Part shown: one piece after another, positions 1 to 5,578 of the stretch | Layout: each line of letters begins with the position of its first letter | How positions within the stretch are numbered: the stretch's first letter is position 1 | Assembly: GCA_003455275.1 (NCBI GenBank) | Contig: DMRR01000231.1 | Span: 1 to 6,018 of the forward strand | Reading direction: 5' to 3' | Origin: Bacteroidota bacterium | GTDB taxonomy: Bacteria; Bacteroidota; Bacteroidia; Chitinophagales; UBA10324 | DNA length: 6,018 nucleotides | Translations under genes and position numbers: made by a program | Notes under the pieces: model-generated | The model's input: the letters and a program-made list of their open reading frames with translations, nothing else | What the model was told of the DNA's origin: nothing | Database searches by the model: none

Positions 1-1002
1 TCAGATACCGCACGCAAATACGGTGGAACCGGACTTGGATTAAGTATTGTGAAAAAACTGGTGGATGCACAGAACGGAAAAGTTTGGGTTGAAAGCGAAA
101 TCGGGAAAGGGTCGGATTTTATTTTTGAGTTAAGCTTTGAAATTCCGAATGAAACAAAAACAGCCGCAGCAGCCGGTGAAGTTTATCACAAGTTAAAAGG
201 AGTAGAAATTTTATTGGCTGAAGACAATGTTGTAAACCAATTACTCGCTAATGATTTGATTACTGAATGGGATGCAAACATTGACATAGCTGATAATGGA
301 GAAATTGCAATTAACAAACTCAGGAAAAAGAGATACGACCTCGTTCTAATGGATGTACAGATGCCTGTAGTTAATGGACTGGAAGCTACTGAAATCATAC
401 GCAAGTATTCGGATGAAAGTATCAGTCATATTCCGATAATTGCCATGACGGCCAGCGCAATAAAAGGAGATAGCGAAAAATGTATAGCTGCCGGAATGAC
501 AGACTATATTACCAAGCCATTTAACGCCCTTGATCTTAATAATAAAATTTGGATGTATCTTTCAGAAGAAAAGAGAATATTTGCCGAAGGAATGAATAAC
601 GAAAATAATAACACATCGACCACCACGAATGGTGAATTCAATTCGTCGTTAATCAATCTTAATAACCTAAAAGATTTTTCAAGAGGAAAAACTGAGTTTA
701 TGGTTAAGATGCTGAACTTATTAATCACTCAAACGCCTCCGGCAGTTGAACAAATAGGAACAGCCATTCCTTTGCAGGACTGGGACACGGTTCGCTCCCT
801 TTCACATAAAATGAAACCAAATATTGGACTGCTTGGCAATCCTGAATTAGATGTCATGATTTTGAAACTTGAAAAAAATTCGGATGGCAAAACAGAGCTT
901 GAAAATATTCCGGCACTCTATGAAAAATTTATGATTGCCCTGAAACCCGCCATAGAAGAGGCTAAGCGGGCAGTTGAATTTTACGCTTCAAACAAGGCGT
1001 AA
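1..1002 (+). CDS. Hybrid sensor histidine kinase, C-terminal part (HATPase end, receiver, Hpt); 5' end outside window
   Basis: The frame is open from base 1, so this is the last 333 residues of a longer kinase. A GTG at 49 falls inside the ATPase domain and is not the start. Residues below are counted from base 1. The ATPase G2 box GGTGLGLSIVKK is at about 8-19. A receiver domain spans about 68-188, with acidic pair E74/D75, phospho-acceptor D118 in DLVLMDVQMP, T150 and K172 in TKPF. A low-complexity Asn/Thr-rich linker (about 196-216) leads to an Hpt domain (about 218-328) with the likely phospho-histidine H269 in SHKMKPNIGLLG. This is the order of an unorthodox kinase that passes phosphate His to Asp to His to a separate receiver. 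The stand-alone receiver gene 206 bp downstream is the obvious candidate acceptor, which is inference. The sensor, membrane and HisKA regions are not in view, so the signal is unknown. Confidence 0.95.
   Translation, partial: SDTARKYGGTGLGLSIVKKLVDAQNGKVWVESEIGKGSDFIFELSFEIPNETKTAAAAGEVYHKLKGVEILLAEDNVVNQLLANDLITEWDANIDIADNGEIAINKLRKKRYDLVLMDVQMPVVNGLEATEIIRKYSDESISHIPIIAMTASAIKGDSEKCIAAGMTDYITKPFNALDLNNKIWMYLSEEKRIFAEGMNNENNNTSTTTNGEFNSSLINLNNLKDFSRGKTEFMVKMLNLLITQTPPAVEQIGTAIPLQDWDTVRSLSHKMKPNIGLLGNPELDVMILKLEKNSDGKTELENIPALYEKFMIALKPAIEEAKRAVEFYASNKA
983..1000 (+). terminator. Weak hairpin at the kinase stop codon, possible terminator
   Basis: ACGC-TT pairs with AA-GCGT, with one bulged G and a 5-nt loop. 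It overlaps the last codons and stop of the kinase gene. It is followed by a T-rich but interrupted tract (1003-1020, ending in seven T). The stem is short and the T-run is about 13 nt away, so termination here is only possible, and readthrough into the receiver genes is also plausible. Confidence 0.25.
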
Positions 1003-1132
1003 CTTTCATTTCATTTTTTTATTTCTATTAAAATATTTTCATCTGGATTTCTACTTATATTTCAATAAGTTATTCCTCTCAGTATAACCACAGTAACAAT
1101 TTATTCAACGAACTTTCGGAAAGGTTAATCGA

Positions 1133-1158
1133 ATGTGACTATTAAGTGAAATTCACAT
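1133..1158. repeat. Inverted repeat upstream of the receiver gene pair, possible operator
   Basis: ATGTGA (1133-1138) and TCACAT (1153-1158) form a perfect 6-bp dyad with a 14-nt spacer. A second, overlapping dyad GTGAA-A-TTCAC lies at 1146-1156, and the two cannot form at the same time. The element sits just upstream of a TAnnTTTG-type promoter element (1162-1169), where an activator or repressor would bind. The half-site TGTGA resembles CRP-family half-sites, but the spacing is not the E. coli one (N6), so no regulator is assigned. Confidence 0.35.
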
Positions 1159-1161
1159 AAA

Positions 1162-1169
1162 TACTTTTG
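1162..1169 (+). promoter_or_regulatory. Candidate Bacteroidota -7 element for the receiver gene pair
   Basis: TACTTTTG matches the Bacteroidota sigma-A -7 consensus TAnnTTTG. Transcription would start near 1175, giving a leader of roughly 34 nt before the ATG at 1209. No TTTG or TTG stands about 19-20 nt upstream, where the -33 element should be (the bases there read TGTGAC). The promoter would therefore be weak alone or helped by an activator at the neighbouring dyad. The rest of the 206-bp gap (1003-1208) is AT-rich and shows nothing else I can identify. Confidence 0.4.
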
Positions 1170-1208
1170 GCTCGAAGGGGAAAATTAGATTTCTTTTTCA
1201 TCTGATCA

Positions 1209-1580
1209 ATGAAAAAAACACTCTTAGTTATTGACGATGAAATTAGCATTCGGTTGTTGCTCGAACATTTTTTAGGTGAAGACTACAATGTCATTACTAA
1301 AGAAGATGGCAGCACCGCAGCTGAATGGCTGGAGAATGGAAATCGTCCTGATTTAATTCTGGCAGATCTTGAAATGCCTCGTCTTGATGGATTTGAGTTG
1401 CTGGTAAAAATCAGAATGAACGATTCAACTAAGATGATTCCCTGCATGGTAGTTACCGGAAAAAACAAATCTGATAATTACATGAAATCTTTTCGGCTGG
1501 GAGCAAATGATTATTTGCAAAAACCTTTTACTCCTGAAGAATTGAAAAGCAGAGTGCGGACAATTTTAAAAGACAGTTAA
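1209..1580 (+). CDS. Single-domain response regulator (stand-alone receiver)
   Basis: This 123-residue protein is one complete CheY-like receiver with no output domain. It has the acidic pair D9/D10 in VIDDE, phospho-acceptor D53 in LILADLEMP, T83 in VVTGK, aromatic Y102 and K105 in DYLQKPF. It should bind Mg2+ and be phosphorylated on D53. With no output domain, it must act by docking to a partner or as a phosphate shuttle. The Hpt-bearing kinase upstream and the pseudo-receiver 23 bp downstream are the natural partners by position (inference). The ATG at 1209 leaves the usual short N-terminus before beta-1. As is common in Bacteroidota, there is no Shine-Dalgarno sequence. It probably forms a two-gene operon with the next gene. 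Confidence 0.93.
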   Translation: MKKTLLVIDDEISIRLLLEHFLGEDYNVITKEDGSTAAEWLENGNRPDLILADLEMPRLDGFELLVKIRMNDSTKMIPCMVVTGKNKSDNYMKSFRLGANDYLQKPFTPEELKSRVRTILKDS

Positions 1581-1603
1581 TATAAAACACACCAAACCAC
1601 AAT

Positions 1604-2017
1604 ATGATGATACTATTTGTTGACCATGACATAAACCTGCAGGAAGAATTTTACAATACTTTCCGGGCCACCAATAAAGTGTTTTGTTTTAACGAAATGT
1701 TTGAAGCCTACTTATGGCTCAAGAAAGGAAGCAAGCGCCCTGACATTATTGTTTCTCAAGTCGATATTCACGATCCGGCAGCACTGCAAACAATCAAGTT
1801 TCTGGAATCAAAAAATAAATTGAAAGACGCAAAGCTTGTTGCATTTACAACCGAATTACTCGAAGATTCACAAAAGACATGGGTAATGAGTGAAGGTGCA
1901 GATGCTGTCTTCGAAAAGAAAAATTTGATGAACGACATGAGTAATTATATCAATTACCTGAATGTAAAAAAATCAGCGGCATCAAATTCAAAAAAGAAAA
2001 AATCAGCTAAGGAGTAA
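1604..2017 (+). CDS. Degenerate receiver-domain protein (pseudo-receiver) lacking the phospho-acceptor Asp
   Basis: This 137-residue protein aligns by eye with the preceding receiver. It has LFVDHD at 4-9 (acidic residues D7/D9), RPDIIVSQVDIHD at 45-57, LVAFTTE at 78-84 and GADAVFEKKN at 98-107. The position matching D53 of its neighbour is Q52, so normal aspartyl phosphorylation is unlikely. D54 lies two residues on, in the place of the neighbour's E55. The threonine (T82/T83) and the lysine (K106/K107) survive, but the proline after the lysine is lost. The C-terminus is a charged Lys/Ser tail from about 122. The start could be the ATG at 1604 or at 1607. It lies 23 bp after the true receiver, suggesting co-expression. 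A phosphorylation-independent binding or scaffold role is inference; remote homology only through the fold is also possible. Confidence 0.85.
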   Translation: MMILFVDHDINLQEEFYNTFRATNKVFCFNEMFEAYLWLKKGSKRPDIIVSQVDIHDPAALQTIKFLESKNKLKDAKLVAFTTELLEDSQKTWVMSEGADAVFEKKNLMNDMSNYINYLNVKKSAASNSKKKKSAKE

Positions 2018-2022
2018 GCTGA
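1990..2022 (-). terminator. Intrinsic terminator of the CotH-like gene, inside the 3' end of the convergent pseudo-receiver gene
   Basis: Read on the minus strand, TCAGCT (2022-2017), an 8-nt loop and AGCTGA (2008-2003) form a 6-bp stem. It is followed directly by six T, a C and six more T (2002-1990). It lies about 22 nt past the TAA of the minus-strand gene. On the plus strand the same bases encode the Lys-rich tail and stop codon of the pseudo-receiver. The stem is short but the U-tract is long and immediate. Confidence 0.6.
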
Positions 2023-2043
2023 ACATTCTGGTTATCTTTTTTT

Positions 2044-4494
2044 TTATTCCGATTTTACAAACCTTCTGGTTTCCCAGTTTCCATTCTGTGTTTTTGCTCT
2101 CAGGTAATAAACTCCTGACGCAATCAGACTGATATCAATTTTAAAATTGCAGTTGGAATTCTTACAAGTAGTTTCAATTTTTTCTATTTGCCTTCCAGCT
2201 AAATCAATTATTTCAATGATAGAAACTGAGACTCCTTTAGTTGAAATATTCAATTCATTTAATGCCGGATTTGGATAGACTGATAGATTCTGTGGCATTA
2301 AAAAATCATTTGTATTAGTGAATTGATTTAATGTGTCACTGTAAACAGAAGAGCATCCATTCAAACCATAAACTGTAAGTGTGACTATAGAAGGCGTATC
2401 AACCAGAACAGCAGTAGGACTTACTGATGAAGATATATTTCCATTCCCAAAATCCCATAAATATAATGGAGCATTGGTTGTAGCCGGAGTGAATAAGTAT
2501 GCATTTCCACCCAATGAAGTCCAGCTGAATGATGCATCAGGTATAGGAAGAACGGTAGCATCAAAATTATCAGATGACGAAGGGCAACCATAAATACTGG
2601 AAACGGTTACAGAATAGTTTCCGGAAGAAGTAATTGGAATTGATTGTGTAGTAGCTCCTGTACTCCAGATATATCCAAACATCCAGGAACCGCCAACTGT
2701 TGCATTTACCACATCTCCATTACAAATGGTAACATCAGGAAGGTTGGCCGATGTGTTAACATATTCTGTATCGGGTAATGCGGCATCAATCCAGGAGTTT
2801 CTTTGTGTAACATAATCTTTTAATTGTAGTACCTGTGCATCATAATCAGTAATCCCTAATTCAGACCAACGCAAGAAATTTCTTACAGCTGCATCATGAA
2901 TATAGCTTGAAGTTGTATCTATGAATGTCAAAAAAGAATCATTACTTAATGTAGTTTCTCTTAATGAATGCCATCGGCAATACAGGTTTCGCATATAAAC
3001 TGAATCCTGCCTGAACTTGCTCCACCAGAAGGGATAGGGCCATGTTGGATGAGTGATTTCATGAACCCACCCACCTTGTGTTCCATTTTCATAGGCGCGG
3101 TCATAATCCCAGGGTGGTCCGATATGAAGTTTGCCTCCGTCAGTTATTTTTTCTTTGTATAAATATGTGCTTCTTCCATAGCTATCATAATTAGCACTAA
3201 ACTCATTGACTATAAGAAAATCAATAAATGATCCTTCACCGGCAAATTTCCTCCATCCGTTTATCGGGTCTTGAAAGTTTGAATTCCAAAGGGCATTTTC
3301 AAAACTGTCAGTATAAGATTTAATATAATAATGTTGAAGGATATGAATGCTGTCAGCTTTAGGATAAACATGTTTAAACTCTACAGGCAATGTGCAAGTT
3401 GCTGAATTGATTGGAAGATAAGTTGAATTCCAGGCACCGGGATCTCCATTTATGTTCATTTCAATAATGTATCCACCGGTAAGCTCGACCCCGGTTGTAT
3501 CCCATTTATTTAATTTAGAAATATTAACCCTGTTTGTATCTCGCTTTACTTTTTCTGTCAGGGTATAAACTCCAATATAATCATTATTCAAAAACACTTC
3601 GCAGAATTTAGTGCGGGGTGCATACCGCCCCATTCGTCTGCACATTTCATAAGTTAAAGAATTTTTCATCAATGAATAGTCGAGATATTCTGCTTTCAGA
3701 ATCCAGTCGTTTTCACTAGGCAAGCCAAGAAGAGAGGTATCGATGTCTTCACCTATTGAATCAGTCAAATCAAAATCATAATTCTTTTTCGGATAATATA
3801 CTCCTGTAAAACCCTGCAATTCAACCATCATATTTCCACTATAGGCATAATTAGTTTGACTTACCATATTCCAATTTCCCCAACCATTATCAGTAATTGT
3901 GAATGATGCTGGTATTTTATTTCCATCAGGTATAGAAACTCCTCCGGTATTTATTTTAACAATTGGCAGGCGCGTGCTGTCAAAAACCACCCCCAAGGCA
4001 GCATCATTACTAAATGTAATACTCAGGCTCAACAAAACGCCAATGTCAACCGCTGCCTGATCCTGAAACATAAAATTCCAAACTCCATTCGGGTTTTGTC
4101 CGTTATTAAAATTTCCCAATAATCCCATTGGGCGAAAACTTCCTGAAAATGGAGCGGTCCCATTTACAATGCTGGTGCTTGCATCCCATTTCAATTCCGT
4201 ATTCGTAAAGTTATCTCCCGATCCCCCAACACCTTGGAGCAGCAACACTGTTGTTCCGTCAGGTGACTGCAGCCAGGCAGCAATATCCTGCGTATAGGTA
4301 TGCGTCATGGTGAACGATATCTTTTCAATACCAAACGCCGAATTGATTGAAGCAGGTAAAACTGAAATTGAAATTGGAAATGAAACAACCGGACCTGCGT
4401 CAGGAATGGTGTCATTCATTGCCTGTATAAATGTTTGTGCTTTTGATGAAGCAACAGAAAAAAAAATAAGAAAAGAAAGGAAAAATTTTTTCAT
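2044..4494 (-). CDS. Secreted CotH-kinase-family protein with P-domain, PKD/Ig-like modules and type IX sorting domain
   Basis: This 816-residue protein starts with a Sec signal peptide (1-19, hydrophobic FFLSFLIFFSVASS, cleavage likely after SKA). Residues about 25-165 resemble the proprotein-convertase P-domain (AAWLQSPDGTTVLL, NPNGVWNFMFQD). Residues about 175-575 match the CotH family of atypical secreted kinases: YPKKNYDFDL (234-243), LDYSLMKN (271-278), FLNNDYIGVYTLTEKVKRD (301-319) and the probable metal/catalytic GPPWDYDRAYEN (459-470; D463, D465, N470). The usual R-G-x-S-S loop before the PKK is changed to QGFTG (227-231), so activity is uncertain. An Ig-like module (about 584-650, IWSTGATTQSI) and a PKD-like module (about 651-722, YLWDFGNGN) follow. 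The type IX sorting domain is at about 735-816 (LSVYPNPALNELNIS, GVYYLRA, end RRFVKSE). It should cross the outer membrane by the Por system and be anchored or released. It is monocistronic by context, and its substrate is unknown. Confidence 0.92.
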   Translation of the reverse strand: MKKFFLSFLIFFSVASSKAQTFIQAMNDTIPDAGPVVSFPISISVLPASINSAFGIEKISFTMTHTYTQDIAAWLQSPDGTTVLLLQGVGGSGDNFTNTELKWDASTSIVNGTAPFSGSFRPMGLLGNFNNGQNPNGVWNFMFQDQAAVDIGVLLSLSITFSNDAALGVVFDSTRLPIVKINTGGVSIPDGNKIPASFTITDNGWGNWNMVSQTNYAYSGNMMVELQGFTGVYYPKKNYDFDLTDSIGEDIDTSLLGLPSENDWILKAEYLDYSLMKNSLTYEMCRRMGRYAPRTKFCEVFLNNDYIGVYTLTEKVKRDTNRVNISKLNKWDTTGVELTGGYIIEMNINGDPGAWNSTYLPINSATCTLPVEFKHVYPKADSIHILQHYYIKSYTDSFENALWNSNFQDPINGWRKFAGEGSFIDFLIVNEFSANYDSYGRSTYLYKEKITDGGKLHIGPPWDYDRAYENGTQGGWVHEITHPTWPYPFWWSKFRQDSVYMRNLYCRWHSLRETTLSNDSFLTFIDTTSSYIHDAAVRNFLRWSELGITDYDAQVLQLKDYVTQRNSWIDAALPDTEYVNTSANLPDVTICNGDVVNATVGGSWMFGYIWSTGATTQSIPITSSGNYSVTVSSIYGCPSSSDNFDATVLPIPDASFSWTSLGGNAYLFTPATTNAPLYLWDFGNGNISSSVSPTAVLVDTPSIVTLTVYGLNGCSSVYSDTLNQFTNTNDFLMPQNLSVYPNPALNELNISTKGVSVSIIEIIDLAGRQIEKIETTCKNSNCNFKIDISLIASGVYYLRAKTQNGNWETRRFVKSE

Positions 4495-4581
4495 GAAATT
4501 ACTTATTAAGAAACAAAAACTTTATTCAGGAATTCGGGCTGTGAATTAAAGAAGTAATGCGAAGTGGTTGAAATAAATTCT

Positions 4582-4616
4582 GGTAATTAATTTTTCTAAA
4601 AAAAATTGTAATAACC
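4582..4616. repeat. AT-rich imperfect inverted repeat between the YkuK-like and CotH-like genes
   Basis: GGTAATTAATTTTT (4582-4595) pairs with the bases ending ATAACC (up to 4616), with one mismatch and one bulge around a small A-rich centre. It begins right after the TAG of the YkuK-like gene and could end its transcript, but no T-run follows the hairpin on the minus strand. The rest of the 122-bp gap (to 4495) has no clear TAnnTTTG promoter for the CotH-like gene. Confidence 0.3.
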
Positions 4617-5087
4617 CTATACAACTTTATTGGCGCAGCTACTGCTTGCAAATGCTTCAGGTTTAGCTTTGAACGCGAATCCCATTCCCAGAATGTAACC
4701 CATCGCTTCGCGCAGGGCAAGGTTTGACTGAAAGTTTGGGTTTGTATTAATATCAGCGTGTACCTCCATGTCTAATTCATACTGGTCAAATAAATCACAA
4801 AGCTGATATGCAATAGTGATGGAACGAGAAACTTCCTCCAGCATTCTTTCTTTGATTGTGTATTTAGTCAATGATTTATCGTTATTGATAAACATAAATC
4901 CTCCCCGTTTCTCTCTAAGAAAGACAATCACCGTAGCGAACTCAGTAATCTTGCCTCTCACTTGTGAGTCAGTCCCTATACAAACTTTTAATTTATTTCC
5001 CAATCCGGTTTCATAAATAATTGCCTGCTCCACGGCCTTTTGGATTGGAATTCTGATCTTATCGCCATTAAATTTTCGCCATTGCAT
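4617..5087 (-). CDS. YkuK-like (DUF458) RNase H-fold protein
   Basis: The 156-residue protein matches the family typified by Bacillus YkuK, predicted to have an RNase H-like fold. Seen here: CIGTDSQVRGKITEFATVIVF (36-56) with D40 as the likely first metal ligand, a beta-hairpin GGFMFINND (62-70), MEVHADINTNP (107-117) with D112, E127 in LALREAMGYI, and the C-terminal KPEAFASSSCANKVV (142-156). I remember this last motif as often ending in Ala-Asp, whereas here it is Ala-Asn (N153), so full metal-dependent nuclease activity is not assured. It is cytoplasmic, with no signal peptide or membrane segment. The ATG at 5087 gives MQWRKFNG; no Shine-Dalgarno is present. A small GCAT/ATGC repeat surrounds the start (5084-5097). 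It is divergent from rpmE2. The cellular role is unknown. Confidence 0.82.
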   Translation of the reverse strand: MQWRKFNGDKIRIPIQKAVEQAIIYETGLGNKLKVCIGTDSQVRGKITEFATVIVFLREKRGGFMFINNDKSLTKYTIKERMLEEVSRSITIAYQLCDLFDQYELDMEVHADINTNPNFQSNLALREAMGYILGMGFAFKAKPEAFASSSCANKVV

Positions 5088-5103
5088 AAAAAAATGCGTT
5101 TGC

Positions 5104-5136
5104 TAAAAGTATCTGAAAACTTTCCATTTTAACAAA
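5104..5136 (-). promoter_or_regulatory. Candidate promoter for the YkuK-like gene
   Basis: On the minus strand TTTG (5136-5133), a 21-nt spacer and TACTTTTA (5111-5104) approximate the Bacteroidota promoter. The last base of the -7 element is off consensus and the spacer is about 2 nt long. Transcription would begin about 12 nt before the ATG, which is short but usable. Confidence 0.3.
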
Positions 5137-5137
5137 T

Positions 5138-5160
5138 ACCTACTACAATAGGTTTCAACC
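5138..5160. repeat. Paired small dyads in the divergent YkuK-like/rpmE2 promoter region
   Basis: ACCTA-CTACAA-TAGGT (5138-5153) is a perfect 5-bp dyad, and GGTT-TC-AACC (5151-5160) is a perfect 4-bp dyad that overlaps it. They lie just upstream of the rpmE2 -33 element and of the candidate YkuK-like promoter. They could be an operator for either gene, but dyads this short arise by chance in AT-rich DNA. They do not resemble the Zur boxes I know from Bacillus or E. coli. Confidence 0.25.
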
Positions 5161-5170
5161 GTTTTGTTCA

Positions 5171-5201
5171 TTTGGCAGAATTGAATGCACTTTTATATTT
5201 G
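5171..5201 (+). promoter_or_regulatory. Bacteroidota-type promoter of rpmE2
   Basis: TTTG (5171-5174), a 19-nt spacer and TATATTTG (5194-5201) exactly match the Bacteroidota housekeeping promoter, -33 TTTG and -7 TAnnTTTG. Transcription should start near 5207, leaving an A-rich leader of about 18 nt before the ATG. This is the strongest promoter signal in the window, fitting a ribosomal protein gene. Confidence 0.8.
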
Positions 5202-5224
5202 CGCTCCCAAAAAATAAATCAAAA

Positions 5225-5476
5225 ATGAGAAAAGGTATTCATCCCGAAAGTTATCGCTTTGTTGTTTTCAAAGACATGTCGAACAATCATATGTTTTTAA
5301 GCCGTAGTTGTGCTTCAACCAAAGAAACCATCAAATGGGAAGATGGTAATGAATATCCACTCATCAAGCTAGAAATTTCAAATACTTCTCACCCATTTTT
5401 CACTGGTAAAATGCAGTTCATTGACACTGCCGGAAGAATTGATAAGTTCAAAAAGAAATACCAGAAGAAAGATTAA
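5225..5476 (+). CDS. rpmE2: 50S ribosomal protein L31, type B
   Basis: The 83-residue protein [17 protein letters not shown]... has the characteristic L31 start (K-G-I-H-P), the central SCAST block (28-32) followed by [28 protein letters not shown], and the end [16 protein letters not shown]. Its length and insert are those of the type-B form. It lacks the Cys-x-x-Cys pairs that bind zinc in type-A L31 (a single Cys at 29), so it is the zinc-independent paralogue. It sits on the large subunit and bridges to the small one near the head. It is a single-gene unit between a consensus promoter and a strong terminator. The leader is A-rich, the usual Bacteroidota alternative to a Shine-Dalgarno. 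In many bacteria the type-B copy is induced on zinc starvation; nothing here shows whether that applies. Confidence 0.96.
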   Translation: MRKGIHPESYRFVVFKDMSNNHMFLSRSCASTKETIKWEDGNEYPLIKLEISNTSHPFFTGKMQFIDTAGRIDKFKKKYQKKD

Positions 5477-5500
5477 TCGCATCTTAAAATTTTTTAATTT

Positions 5501-5539
5501 AAAAAAGTCCGCTACGGTTTCCGCAGCGGACTTTTTTTT
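5501..5539 (+). terminator. Strong intrinsic terminator of rpmE2
   Basis: GTCCGCT (5507-5513) pairs with AGCGGAC (5525-5531). The stem continues after an A/C mismatch through CGG/CCG around a TTT loop (5518-5520). A run of eight T (5532-5539) follows at once, and six A precede it (5501-5506), so the stem can extend and the element may also work from the minus strand. It separates rpmE2 from panC. Confidence 0.9.
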
Positions 5540-5551
5540 GTCAGGCATTTT

Positions 5552-5559
5552 TATGTTTG
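5552..5559 (+). promoter_or_regulatory. Candidate -7 element for panC
   Basis: TATGTTTG fits TAnnTTTG and lies 12 nt after the rpmE2 terminator. No good -33 TTTG is placed 19 nt upstream, where the terminator stem lies. The expected start near 5565 gives a leader of about 14 nt before the TTG start at 5579. This agrees with panC needing its own promoter after the terminator. Confidence 0.4.
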
Positions 5560-5578
5560 TTCTCAAACACTTTTCAAT

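Noticed and set aside
49..51. GTG as the start of the kinase gene
   Set aside because: It lies within the GLGLSIVKK motif of the ATPase domain, and the frame is open with good kinase sequence from base 1.
1021..1132. A small gene or RNA in the gap after the kinase
   Set aside because: The stretch is AT-rich with no open frame of useful size, no strong hairpin and no known RNA motif that I can recognise.
2003..2045. The stem at 2003-2022 as a plus-strand terminator for the receiver pair
   Set aside because: On the plus strand the T-run (2037-2045) begins about 14 nt after the stem, so it does not have intrinsic-terminator geometry. The minus-strand reading fits much better.
2381..2593. Plus-strand open frame inside the CotH-like gene
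   Set aside because: It is antisense to a well-supported coding region with recognisable PKD/Ig-like modules, and its own product has no motif or start signal.
4307..4549. Plus-strand open frame across the start of the CotH-like gene
   Set aside because: It is antisense to the signal peptide and P-domain coding sequence, and its product shows no domain.
4526..4720. Minus-strand open frame overlapping the 3' end of the YkuK-like gene
   Set aside because: It is another frame of the same strand covering the conserved C-terminal motif of the YkuK-like protein, with no recognisable product.
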